Source of the DNA: Bimuria novae-zelandiae CBS 107.79 | Taxonomy: Eukaryota > Ascomycota > Dothideomycetes > Pleosporales > Didymosphaeriaceae | Length of the DNA stretch: 64,000 nt | Assembly (NCBI GenBank): GCA_010015655.1 | Contig: ML976672.1 | Coordinates: 221,463 to 285,462 of the forward strand | Direction of reading: 5' to 3' | Shown: piece after piece, positions 52,719-63,955 of the stretch | How the letters are laid out: every line of letters begins with the position of its first letter | Position numbering within the stretch: the stretch's first letter is position 1 | The notes under the pieces: generated by a model | Seen by the model: only the letters and a program-made list of their open reading frames with translations | The model's database searches: none | What the model was told of the DNA's origin: nothing | Position numbers and translations under genes: made by a program

Positions 52719-54869
52719 TTACACCACTTCAAAAGACCGGAGAAGTTTTGGAGATGGTTCTATCACTAACCGTGGCAATATGGCCCCCCCAACCAGCCGA
52801 CAGTACTGCGGATGTGCCCACATGGACACGTTGTCGTCGGTAGGTCTCAGGATAAGCCGCGTCAGTGGTCCCTCTCCCTTGAGAAACTGCTCCTTCCCGC
52901 CATGCTCTCCGTTGCGGTAATAGAGAGTTCCGTGATCCAATCCGTCGACAGCTACTACATAGTCTCCCGGCTGGATTACACTAAACGCCTATCCGTGACA
53001 TCCATATTTGAGGACTAGAGAGCATTTTTCGAACATAGCCATGTCCTCCAGAAAATCCGCGTATCTTTCGATCGTGTCGTTATTTGGATGACCACGCTCT
53101 TGAACCATGTCATTTAATTGTTTTAGATCCATGTTTGCAAGTCGTACGACAGCTTCATAAACGTACTTCATGCAATTATCCTGATCGGATTCTCGATCTG
53201 TTCGATTATTGTATCGGATCGCTGCGCCGATATCGTTCACAAAGGCACCCCGATTGGATCGTTCTTTGGTGCTCCTGTGCCGGCTTATGAACAGGGTGCT
53301 GATATACTTTTCCCATTCGAGAAGGGTCACAGGTGCGGAAGACCAATGCTGGGAGTCAACAGCAGGAAGCTCTGCGGATGCTGGTTGAATGCATCCCTCT
53401 AGACGGCCTATGAGCGTCAACTTTGCTTGCAGACTCCTGTCAACTCATCTGTAATTCGTGTAGGTGTTGCCACGCTTCCCGAGCTTGAACCCTTCGAAAT
53501 TGAGGCAGAATCGGATGCTGTGGAAAGGCCATGAGTGTCCATTTCCGCCATATCGTTTCAAAGTAGAAAGCCGTTTCAGGTCTGGAACCCAAGATTGCAG
53601 TGAACAGGACTTTTGCGACACTTGTTGTTCTTGTCCCGATAGGATGGCGAGACTAAGGTATTCGAGCTTTTTCATCGCCTATTATGTACACTGCGATCCG
53701 AATCGAGCCATCCTGGAATGACATACGATAATCTGGTTTGGGCATCTTTTTATGCGGCTGAGGTTCTTTGCTGCTACCTCGGAGCCTCTGGTACGTAGAC
53801 CAGCTGTGATAGCCCACTTGCAAAGCACCTTGCACAGCGAATATTCGATCATTTTGGACGGAACACTGTCGCACACAGGCATCGTCGAAGATGGTAGAAA
53901 ATATCGTCGAAACGTCCCTATAAAAGAGATTGAATCTTGATATTCGGTCGAGTCTCGCCATGCCGACCGCACTGTAGAACGCTATCTGTGCTTCTAATAG
54001 AGGGCCCAAAGTACTGTAAAGTATGGATGACCGATATTGGGTCGCCACGGCTAATTTAGAAATAGGCAGGAGCAGGTCGCCTACGATGAAGTACACTTCC
54101 AGGGGCGGCGTCAGGATGGTTTCCTGTAAGGTCCAGAGTCGATAAAACCAAGGCGATTCACGAAGTGGCGGTCTAGGGTGTCTTTGTGCCGTGTCAATAC
54201 TCCATCTTACAGGTTCGCGTATTGAATGATGAAGCATTATTGGACATACCATCACGTACTTTGCTGTACCGTTGTAGCGGAGTCTCGTCGACGGTCTTTC
54301 TTTCACCGAATGCAGTCGTCAGGGAACTCCGAATTGGAGGAGTACTGCTGATGCCCCGGTGTCATGCAGATATGCCGCAAGATGTCTTTCCATCGCCTTA
54401 TCCCAAGCTTGCGTTCACACGACGACAGCTGAAGCACCCTTGTATATTTCTCCCACGCGTTGTACGTTCTCCGCTTTGTCCACCGATGAGCGCTGGTTAA
54501 TGCAAACCTGATCAATCCAAACGTTTACTACTACGTCCTCCTGTCGCAAAGTCGTAAGTATATCGCAACAGTTTTGGGTAATCATGACCGGCAGGCCGTC
54601 GCATTACGCCTCATGGTCAAATTGCTGACCGCCCCAAGTGTATGATATTGCGATGAATTTGATCTCATTCTTCTCTGTCGAATAACGTCTTTTGATCTCC
54701 TCGAACGCAACGTCGACAAGACTGAAAGAAAGTGGGTACACTTTTCCGCGCGAGGGTTGCAACTGTAGAATGCGCAGGGAGTCTGGTTGGAGATCGCGGT
54801 ATTGATAGCAAGGCTTTGCTGGCTTCGATTTTCGCGGTTTCGGATCTGGTTACTTCGTACGGAAGACAT
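52719..54869 (-). pseudogene. HET-domain gene with five in-frame stops
   Basis: Minus strand. In one register (54850-53653): CYQYRDLQPDSLRILQLQPS, a typical start of the HET core; FIAISYTWGG; VNVWIDQVCINQ; VQRVGEIYKGASAVVV; then SPWFYRLWTLQETIL and FAVQGALQVGY. In a second register (53675-52719): LEYLSLAILSGQ, WVPDLKRL, and the usual last block QPGDYVVAVDGLDHG, ending SFEVV and a stop. In-frame stops: TAA 54604-54606, TGA 54415-54417, TGA 54319-54321, TGA 53445-53447, TAG 52989-52991. The ATG at 54869 is in another frame from the HET core, so a small indel lies near the start. The register change near 53660 may be an intron. Each stop is one transition from a sense codon. Confidence 0.88.
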
Positions 54870-55880
54870 GCTGACTTGATTTCTGACGTTTAACCATTTC
54901 CCACGTCCGAAAACTGGCCCGCGAGAAATTCCAGTAATGGCACGGGTGATGCAGTACTTAGTGGTAATATTAGACTTTTCGTAACGAGAGAGCGCCCTTC
55001 TTTATGGCTGAACCGCTTTGCTCAGCCCTCGTATTTGGGCATGATTACACTGCCTGCTGTCCTAATGGCAGGCTTGTGCGACCCTCCATCTTGCAAACGT
55101 GGTTATCTTGCCTCATCGCGATGGCTCTTCATTCGATGTTCGCTTCAGACAGTCGCGCCAAACAACATCTCGAAACTCTTGGAACCTCGTTATTACGTGG
55201 GCTGAGCAAGCTGTGCTCCTATCACATCGTCGCGTGCAGAATGCCGTAATCTCGTCGAATCTTACACATGTCTCATTCGGATAAAGTCGACGAGAGGTTC
55301 AGTCACAGCAAGAGCCGGAAGAATTAACGCGTTGCGTGACATTAGGCGAGGAAGGCAGGAACGCTCTCAGCTGAGGCAGGTGCCATCCCCGCTGTCACAC
55401 ACGGGGCCCTGAAACACCTCATCTACGGCAACCTCAAGTATGCAGGGACACGCTCAACGCGTAGATAATCCGTACATCTTGCGTGGCTCTATTCGACACA
55501 GGCGACAGGAGGAAAAATTGTTTTCGCTTGCCTGCGCTTGATCGGGGAAATAAAAAAGCTTCTGGAATTAGGCCGACCGCTCTCTACACGGGTATCGCTG
55601 CTGTACGGGAGATCATACCAGGCATCCTAGATCTTAGAAAGTACTGTGCAGAAAGACGGCGACAGACACGATCCCTGTGACAAAGGGCCGTGGCAATCTG
55701 GAAAGATCTCGTGGCACTACTCGCGCGTCTCACACCATTTTGGTCGCCCAATCAGGTGGAAATGCGTGGGTCCGATGCCTACAAGGATCTCCGCCCAATA
55801 AGACGCTTCTGTTAACTTTTAGTAACTATTTATATAGGCTAGAAACTGCAGGAAATCGCATGCAGGTAATTAATTTCTAA
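54870..55880. other. Intergenic DNA with possible coding remnant
   Basis: No intact gene. Around 55680-55820 one plus frame reads QRAVAIWKDLVALLARLTPFW and then SPNQVEMRGSDAYKDLRP. This looks protein-like but I cannot assign it; neighbouring frames contain stops. It may be the tail of a lost gene. Confidence 0.35.
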
Positions 55881-57900
55881 AGCTTAATTTTAACTTTAAA
55901 TCTTTAGTTATATAGAGAGAGTTAGCCATAATAGCTATTATTACTATTAAGCTTTATAACCTTTTAAAGTTACTTTTTAAAACTAAAAGTAGCTACTTTA
56001 CAACGTACGCTAGCGCGCTATTACTTATCTAATATTAAAGTTTTACCTTTTTATATAGTGTCTTAGCCTATAGATATCTAAAATCTATCCTTTAGCTAAT
56101 TTTTTATATAGTCCTATATAAGCTTAACTTAATTAAAATCTAGCGAGGTACTAAGATATAGAGCTTTAATAACTCCTTAATATTTATTCTTAGCGTAATA
56201 ATAAGTTTTAACTTCTTAATAGATAGACGTGTAATTTTTAAAAATAATAATAAAGTAGTTAGGGGACTTCTTATAGAGCTTTCTTAAGTAAAGAAAAACT
56301 TCCTACATAGGACGAATTTCCTATATAAAAACTTATTAATACTGCAAGACTTTTTATCCTATATAAGTAGCTTATATTTAAATACTTGCTTAGACTACTT
56401 AGGACACTTTTTACTAATTATATAGCTATTAGTGCGCTGGAGCTAATTCTTAAGTTTTATATTATTATTTATTTTTAAAAGTACTTAGTGCTTAATTGTA
56501 TCTTCTTAATAGGCCTTTATATACTAATAAATTAACTACTAATATAGGCTAAGGTTCTCCTAATTAAACTTAAACTAGTATTAAGTATTTTCTACGAGTA
56601 ATTTTTATTCCTATTATAACTAGAATCGATTAATGTTAACGTTCTTATATTTTACGCCTTAGTATATAATTGTTAGGATCCTAAGTTCAACGGAACGACA
56701 TTAGGCACTTTATAACAAAAGGTGGCGCTATTGCCCCACTAAGTATTATGTAATGTCCCACGATGTCTCACACGCCAAGATCATGGGACATTGGGATCAC
56801 GTAACTGTATCATGGAATCCTACATATACCACGTTTAGGATAGTATAGAATCATGGGATATTATAGGATTAGTTATATATATAGGTACGCTAAGTATAGC
56901 CTTTCTATACTTATATTTAACCTAAGTTATTAATTTATTATTTAAATTGTACTTAGGCTCTAGTTAATTCGTTTATAATTACGCACTACTTTTAATACTA
57001 ATAACTCTATTAATGCGTGTAAGCTATTAATACCTTTTCCTTACCTTACAGTACTCTTGCCTAAGAACTAACCCTAGTCTCCTTTATGACTAGCTACCCT
57101 AAAGGGCTTAATAATAATCTTAAAATAAGTTAGATCTATATAAAAACTATAACTTGAAATTTTTTAATTACGTTTAATTATTATCCTAGCGCGATTGTAT
57201 AGCTTAACACTAATTAAAGTAAAAGTTTTATCTATAAATATAAATAGAGTTTTCTTTTATAGCTAGTTAAGTATTTACTTATAGTATTTAACTTAGAAAT
57301 CTTTAAGAGATCGTAACAACGCTAGCTTATAAGTTATATAAACGTAAGATAATAACCAAGACTTTTATAAGTATAGGTACTAACTATAGACCTAATAAAT
57401 TATTACTTTTAATAGATTTTTAACCAGCGTATAATTTTATATACCCTCGTGGTAGGTTTCTTATAGGAACTACTATATAGCGTCTTAAATAATAATTAAT
57501 TCAATTAAGCCTTTTTTAACTTATATATAAAGTTCTTTTATATTTTTTAACTTAGTGTTTAACTACTTAAACGTATTAAGTAAATTAATATTATCTAAGC
57601 TACTAGCGTCCTCTTTAGCTTAGTAAATAATTTTACCATAATTAAACTTTATTATACTTATAAAAGTAGTAATATTATATATTTATAGCTAGCGACGATG
57701 CGTAAAGTAATAATTAAACTTTAATTATAGTAGAGTAGTTAGTAGACTTATATAACTTTATTTTTTAACTATCGCGCGGTATTTTAAGTATTATTAAGAT
57801 TATTATTATTATAGAAATCTAAGTTAGACTTTTAGTGTTCTAGTAGAATCTAGCGGAATTATTAACCATCTGCTAAAAATAGTAGGTAGTAAGACGATTA
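55881..57900. repeat. AT-rich, stop-rich repeat desert
   Basis: 2 kb dominated by TTA/TAA/TAG/ATA words with no open frame of note, as in heavily mutated repeats. A GTCCCA-rich island at 56745-56880 is related to 2230-2400. I could not find ends or a coding relic. Confidence 0.6.
56745..56880 (+). repeat. GTCCCA-rich dispersed repeat, copy 2
   Basis: Contains GTCCCACGATGTCTCAC, CGCCAAGATCATGGGACATT and GGGATCACGTAA, matching the reverse complement of 2230-2400 with mostly C/T and G/A changes. More degraded than copy 1. Confidence 0.6.
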
Positions 57901-58773
57901 AGGCCCGTGCGTTGACTTAAGCGAGGTGGATTTTAGTAGGTTGATGGCATTGGACGACCAAAATGGAGTGAGACGCGCAGGTAGAGGAGACCCGAGCGCC
58001 CAGAACGCGACACCAGATTCTGGCTTGCTCAGACCACCTCGCCGTCCGCCAGACACACCATCCGGCAACAACAACCCGAGAGAGCGCGCAAAGGCGAATC
58101 ATTTGATATCCAGAACATCGGCCGTAAGCAAAAAAAAAGACTACCGCTGCATCAGCTAAAAGCTTTGCTGTGCTGCCTTGTAGCCCTCACAAAGCTTGTG
58201 ACCGACGCCTCATGTTGGTTCCCTCCGCGGGAACCCAGACTTTTCCCCATCAAGGCAGTTCTCCACATAACCCCGGTCTCCCAAGACGCTACTTGGCGCT
58301 ATGGGCATCGTTTGAATGTCCACCTAACTGCAAACAACACCTCCTGCTATCGTCTCGGTCCTTGTTTCATTCGTGGAAAATCCTCACCTGCATTTCCCCC
58401 AAGTTCGAGTTCCTCCATCTACGCCCCTCACATTCAACGTGTGGAGGCCCGCAAGGCCCTTGGGGCCCCAGATCAAGCCATTGCGCACTTGAGTCGCGTG
58501 TAGCTGGCGCCTTCGCGAGTTGAGGTCGGGAATCACGCTGATTCGTGTAAGAATTGAAAGGCACACATGAAGGAATTCCACTATCTTGGTTTGGCCTGGG
58601 TATCCGCGGCTCGGGAACAAGCTTTGACAAGAAGTGTGGATACACCATGCATGGTCAACATTTATAAGTATGCGAGGGGCGTCTCCATGTGCTGGTTCCC
58701 TTTCGACAGCGCTGCTCTGCGCCCTTATCAGGTTGTCCTTTGTGAAGAAGTGTCTTGAAGTCATCAGCTCATA
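57901..58773. other. Upstream region of the sugar transporter gene
   Basis: About 870 bp of normal base composition. Several short frames overlap (58165-58523 on both strands) with no motif. Probably promoter DNA. Confidence 0.45.
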
Positions 58774-60476
58774 ATGGCACCTACCAAGACGACCTTGTAC
58801 AACTGGTACATCTCGCTTGTAGCAGCATCTTGCATGGTGCTCTACGGCTACGATGCCTCCACCTTCAACGCCCTCCAGAACTCCAAGAACTGGCAAGCCT
58901 ACTTCAAACATCCCGTACGTCTGTCTTTGCTATGCCCGCGTGTTTTATTGACCGGTACAGGGTGCGAACATCATCGGGGCTATTAACACCTCCTACACAG
59001 TCGGAGCTGTTGTCGCCGGCTTCTTCTTCGGTGGACCTCTGGCGGATTGGGCAGGTCGACGAATGGGCATGGCGGCTGGCGCAGTCCTTGTCATCATCGC
59101 CACTTTCATGCAATGCTTTTCGCCAAGAGGAAATATTGGAGTCTTCATCGCTGGCCGTGTTGTTATCGGTTTGGGCCAAGGTCTTGCGCTGAGTCAGTGA
59201 CCCCTCCCTGACAAGAAAGGAGGTTTAGCTGACAGATTGTAGCTGCCGGTCCTATCTACATCGGAGAGCTTTCACGACCGGAAGTCCGAGGCAAGATTAT
59301 GTCATTCTGGCAGATGTTCTACTCAGTCGGTTCGTTCATTGCGTATGTATTCTAGACCAGAACCACCTGTTGCTTTTCTCTGATAGTTGCAGCTACTGGG
59401 TTGGATACGCCACCGCGAAGCACCCTAAGGGACTCGGAGACTGGGACTGGAAGATGATAGTCATCTTCCAGCTTCTGATGCCCATCGTCATTCTCGCTCA
59501 AGTTTTCTTCATCCCCGAGACGCCCCGTTGGTACGTCCAACATGGTGCCCGTTATGACGACGCCCGCGCCTCCCTCCGCCTGGTCCGTGACACTGAGCAA
59601 GAGGTTGAGGATGAACTGCTCGCTATCCGTGAAGCCATCGAATTTGAAGCCGAGGCTATTTCCAGCAACTATTCTGCGCTGTGGAAGGACAGGTCTATCA
59701 GGAAACGTATCTTGCTCTGCATGATCATCAACGGTGGACAACAGATCACTGGCCAGGGTACCCTCAACTCCTACTCGTCGATCATCTACAAGAAGGTCTT
59801 CAAAGACCCCTCGAAGATTGCACTCATCAATGCACTGAACGCCACATTCGGTATCCTGTTCACGTTGAACGCTACTTGGACTGTTGACCGATTTGGTCGC
59901 AAGTTCTTGTTCATTGTCGGTGGTATTGGCATGGCTTGCTGCATGCTTACTGCTGCCGCTGTTGGCTCCGAAACAACCACGCTGCCTGGTGACGCCAAGA
60001 CGCAACCAGTCGGCATCGCCATTGTCTTCCTGATGTTCCTCTTCGCCTTCTTCTGTAAGATCAGCCCTACAACTACTGAATCATTCATAGCTAACATCAC
60101 CACAGACAAGCCTTCATGGGGTGCCACCGTCTGGATCTACACTTCCGAGATCTTCTCCATGAACGTGCGTGCACAAGCCGTCGGCATGTGCTCGCAGACC
60201 CAGAACGTCGTCAACTCCATCGTGCAGCAGTTCTTCCCTATTTTCTTGAAGAACTGCGGCTGGTACACCTTCTACTTTTTCGCCGGTATCAACGTGCTAC
60301 TCGCACTGTTTGTCTACTTCTTCCTTCCCGAGACAAAGAAGATCAGCCTGGAGGAAATCGATACCCTCTTCGGTGGGGCGAACCACGTCGAGGCTGGTGG
60401 CGAGCTTGCTGGCATCAAGGACCCGCACCACGCTCAGATTGAGCGGGTCGAAGTCACTGATGAGAAGCGCCCTTAA
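58774..60476 (+). CDS. MFS sugar transporter, hexose-type (501 aa)
   Basis: Five exons: 58774-58914, 58961-59192, 59243-59342, 59393-60054, 60106-60476; introns of 46, 50, 50 and 51 nt. Acceptors were chosen to restore family motifs: GQGLAL-TAGPIYIGEL, VGSFIA-YWVGYATAKH and FAFF-YKPSWGATVWIYTSEIF. The last intron is a multiple of three without a stop, so it is easily missed. Sugar porter signatures: GPLADWAGRR (Asp76, Arg80, Arg81), PETPRW, QQITGQGTLNSYSS, DRFGRK, and PETK near the end. Twelve membrane segments are expected. It lies in the plasma membrane and moves hexoses or related sugars by proton symport or facilitated diffusion; the exact sugar is unknown. The region AT-rich on its left (to 57.9 kb) does not reach it. 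Confidence 0.94.
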
Positions 60477-60929
60477 ATATGAGTGCGATACGATAGTAGT
60501 GGGAAGACCATGTATATAATGTGGCTATGGGAGTGATACCAGTCGTGCGACGACAATGATAAGCAATGTTCTGTTTTGAATATGATTCCTTGTCCATGTC
60601 AAGCTTTTGTGTGTCTTGTCCCGCGTGTGGTGGTGCACACACATGTGTTTCCACGGTCCGTCCGGCTGCCCAGACCCGGGGCTCTGTTCCCAACATCCTC
60701 TCTTGCGCCAATGTCTCCCACGTGATCTTTTCCAAGACCGCCCAGTAGTACGAGCATGCCAAATGGCAACATCCGCAGTAACACTGTGTCGATGAAGACC
60801 TATATATCTGCGCATACCGCAGCCACTATGCGAGCCCGCCGGTACAGCGAAAAATCCGAATACTGAACCCTGGTACTACCGCCCAACCTGACCGCTATGG
60901 AACCTCTCACGATACCTAGTTTCTGTCTT

Positions 60930-60991
60930 CCAACGGCTCCAACGGTTCTGCCCCAGTTTTCCAACGGTTTTCTTAATCCCTTCCAACGGTT
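60930..60991 (+). promoter_or_regulatory. Four CCAACGG(T/C)T sites, three at exact 22-bp spacing
   Basis: CCAACGGCT at 60930, then CCAACGGTT at 60939, 60961 and 60983. The last three are 22 bp apart, about two turns of the helix. The core (C/T)AACGG is the known Myb-family binding core. They lie 240-300 bp before the ATG at 61231. Confidence 0.5.
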
Positions 60992-61083
60992 ACGGTGATC
61001 AGAGATTTTGTCCTCACGCGCATTCGAGCCACGTCCAACAGTGCTCAACTATGGTACTATCAAGTTGTATTTTTTGCTTCGTG

Positions 61084-61090
61084 TATAAAT
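61084..61090 (+). promoter_or_regulatory. TATA-like element
   Basis: TATAAAT, about 140 bp before the ATG at 61231. Confidence 0.4.
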
Positions 61091-61230
61091 GCAGCGCACA
61101 CTGCGTTCTTGCTTCCCTTTCTCCATCCCCGATCTAAGGAAACTTTTGAGCAAGCTCAGCTTCGAAAAGGTTCTCCAAGTCAACTTTAGTATCCCACCAC
61201 CTTTCAAAAATCCTCTACAAATCACGCACA

Positions 61231-61953
61231 ATGCCGCGCTCCCTCCTCACCCAACACCTTGCTATGGCGCGCTCCGCCGGCATACCCCTCGCGGCTGAAG
61301 GCGACCCTAAGCCTTCTTCTCCACCAATGTCGACTTACACCCTACGCGTGACTCGTACGCATGCTAAAGGGCAACCGAAGAATGCTACCGCCCCTATCGC
61401 AAACACCAACCGCTTCCCCCCCAAAGACAATTCCTGGATCCCCCGCGGAAACCAGCTGCTCCCCGACGACTGGGTCTGGGCGCCTGCGCGCATGCATCAT
61501 GCTAAAGACGGGGTGGAAGACTATTATCGCGCGGGCACAGGGGGCAAGGGGTGGGAAGGTATGCATGCGGAGCGCGTGAGGGAGGGGGAAAAGGAAGTGC
61601 GGAAGGCGAGGGCGAATTTTAAATTCCCCAAGGTGCGGGATATAGAGGGTCAGGGGCTTTGGCGAAAGGGGGTTGTGAAGAGGAAAGAGGTTTTAATCAC
61701 TCCGAAGCAGTGGGTGGAGAAGTTGGCTAGGGACATGGAAGAGGAAGAGCGGAGGAGGAAGAAGGCAAAGGAGGATGAGGCGCAAGGAAGTCGGGCGAGC
61801 CGGAATAACGACGGGAGCGTTAGGCGACCAGCTGGATTTGGTGAAGGAATCGCGCCTCTGGGTTCGCGGATTGAGGGTGTTGCTCCTGCCCCTCGGGCAG
61901 CAGCGCTTTCAACGTACAGTACTACGCCGCGTATAGTACGACCCATAGGGTGA
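61231..61953 (+). CDS. Basic, charged protein of unknown function (240 aa)
   Basis: Single exon, ATG after a CAAATCACGCACA leader. The N-terminus (MPRSLLTQHLAMARSAGIPL) could be an amphipathic, mitochondrial-type presequence: basic, Ser/Leu-rich, no acids for 22 residues. The middle has NRFPPKDNSWIPRGNQLLP and DDWVWAPARMHHAKDGVEDYY, which look like a conserved fungal core. Then a long Lys/Arg/Glu helix (WVEKLARDMEEEERRRKKAKEDE). The C-terminus is low in complexity. I do not recognise a family. The antisense frame 61650-62021 is a shadow. Confidence 0.62.
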   Translation: MPRSLLTQHLAMARSAGIPLAAEGDPKPSSPPMSTYTLRVTRTHAKGQPKNATAPIANTNRFPPKDNSWIPRGNQLLPDDWVWAPARMHHAKDGVEDYYRAGTGGKGWEGMHAERVREGEKEVRKARANFKFPKVRDIEGQGLWRKGVVKRKEVLITPKQWVEKLARDMEEEERRRKKAKEDEAQGSRASRNNDGSVRRPAGFGEGIAPLGSRIEGVAPAPRAAALSTYSTTPRIVRPIG

Positions 61954-62500
61954 ATTGAGCCGTAGGGACGTACGGGCACCTCGACCCGTACAGGGCACCG
62001 TCCGTAGCCATTTTCGAACACGTACTTACAAGTGTATAGTATTATATTTAATAGATTTTCAGTAGTAATTAGCGTGCTATTAGTATACTTTACTTATACT
62101 TATAGTTAACTTTATACGTAATAATAGCTTATTACTAAGAGCTTATATAACGCTAGCGGAGTAGAATTTTTCGTGAAGTCTTATTAACCTTATACTTTTA
62201 CCCATAACGTGTTTTATCACCGAGCCAGCTATATCACTAAGCTAGCTATATAACATCAAAATTCACCCCGCACGCAAACTTATTACGATATAATACTACT
62301 ATAATACTAATTTATCTTAAAAGACCTAGTATATCTAGCTAGCTATACGCTAAATTAATTAAAAAAAATACTAAAAGCTAATAATTAATTTATTATAGTT
62401 TTACTATTCCTTACTTTACTATATATAATTAGCTCTACAGAACCGTCCCACGCGCAGAGTTACAACTTAATAGTATAAAATTTATAAAGCTAAAAAAGAA
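61954..62500. other. 3' flank and start of AT-rich repeat
   Basis: Normal DNA until about 62020, then sharply AT-rich. No gene. Confidence 0.5.
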
Positions 62501-63290
62501 TATAATTCTAAAGCGTATGTTTAATCTAGATATAAAAGGTTTCCCCCCTATAAGGACTATAATTAGAAATATAGCTAATACACTACTAGCGACGCGGGGT
62601 GGAAAGGCTATAGGTAAATACTAGCTAGATAGGTTTATTACACGTTAGCTAGCCTTAAAGAAGGTCTAGAGTCGTGTATATAAGAAGCAGCGAGCCTTAT
62701 ATAAGGATACTAACATTATTACGCTGTGGTTTCGACTCTATAGTAGTGTAAAGGCGAAGTATGGTATCCTTAATAAGGATCCCTATAACTTTAATAAGAC
62801 AGGCTTTATAATAGATGTAATAGGCTCTGGACTAGTCATCACAGGCCGTAAGACCTATAGGAAACTAAAGGCTCTTATACCTAATAATTATGAATAAGTA
62901 ATAGTTATTAATTTAATTAGCGTAGTAAGATAGTTTATGTTACCTTTTATATTTTAATAGGGTAAATAGCATATTAATACTTACTATATTAATGCTATAG
63001 GCATTAAATACTAGGTTATTAGAGTTAGTCTTAATAGCTAAATAAATAATAAGTATAGTATAAAGTAGCTAAAGCACTTTAATAAGTATATAAAGTTACG
63101 TACTAAAGACGTGTATTAAATACTAATTATTAATAGCTATAAAAGCTATAACTTAAATAAATTTTTAGAGTATGTATGAGAGGCAAAAATTATTTATTTT
63201 TAAATACCATCTTATTTATTATACATACTATAGTTATTAAATATAAGCTATTTTTTGTTGCTAAAGCGCGCATATAAAAATAAGATCTTA
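62500..63290 (+). pseudogene. Fot1/pogo-type transposase remnant
   Basis: In one plus frame: WFRLYSSVKAKYGILNKD (about 62727-62780), YNFNKTGFIIDVIGSGLVIT, RKTYRKLKAL; further on LKHFNKYIKLRT, ILIINSYKSY, LNKFLEYV, and KRAY near 63265. This is the DDE_1 order of Fot1/pogo elements, where the family has YNFDETGF and LI.DGH.SH. Here the catalytic Asp positions are Asn (NFN, LIIN), and His/Glu neighbours are Tyr/Lys, all explained by G-to-A and C-to-T changes. Many stops. Terminal repeats were not found. Confidence 0.82.
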
Positions 63291-63800
63291 TCTTTAGTAG
63301 GTATACATATTAAGAAAATTAATAAACTTGACTTTCTACGATTATATTAAAAGGCCTACTTTAAAATATTTTAAAAAACTACTATTTTAAGATCCTTTTA
63401 AGGTGCTAGCCTAGTACTATTTAACTTATAAAAATATTATTAAAGCTTAATATACGGCTTCGCACCCCTACTTTACTTACCAAGGAATTTTTTTATAATA
63501 GCCTAAAACACATAATAATGCGCATGAATTAGACTCTTAATTATTATTAGTTATTAAGAAATTTAGAAACTATAGTAATTTATTTTCTTTAGGGATACAA
63601 GTAGTACTTAATAAAGTTATAAAAGGCGTAATAAAAGTCTTTTATATATATTGTATCGGCGCAGGTCACTCAAAGGATTAATGTTGGCGTATCTCTTAGC
63701 AGAGGCATATAGGAGTGCGTGTATAAGAATGTAGCCTCGAATGAATTAAGTGCCTATAGGCCTGGTACGAAAGGATACGGAAAAGGTACTAAACTATAAA
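63291..63800. repeat. AT-rich tail of the Fot1/pogo relic region
   Basis: Continuation of stop-rich, AT-rich DNA to about 63650, then more balanced. Right end of the element not determined. Confidence 0.45.
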
Positions 63801-63870
63801 GGCCCTAAGCTCCTCTAAATACACCTCTTCTTAAATAGCTAGCTAGCACATAACTGCCATAGGTTAACCG

Positions 63871-63955
63871 TCGGTCTAATAGATCCGAAATAGGTCCGAA
63901 TCGGATCTGTAGTTCCCCATCGGTCTGATAGATCCGAAATTGGTCCGATACGGAT
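63871..63955 (+). repeat. Imperfect tandem repeat, CGGTCT(A/G)ATAGATCCGAAA
   Basis: Two copies of about 36-40 bp (63871 on, 63920 on), each followed by GGTCCGA..CGGAT. Holds inverted ATCCGA/TCGGAT pairs. Confidence 0.7.

Noticed and set aside
61650..62021. Antisense 123-codon frame over the 61231 gene
   Set aside because: Lies opposite a better-supported frame with a good start context and plausible core; Ser/Leu/Arg-rich shadow.
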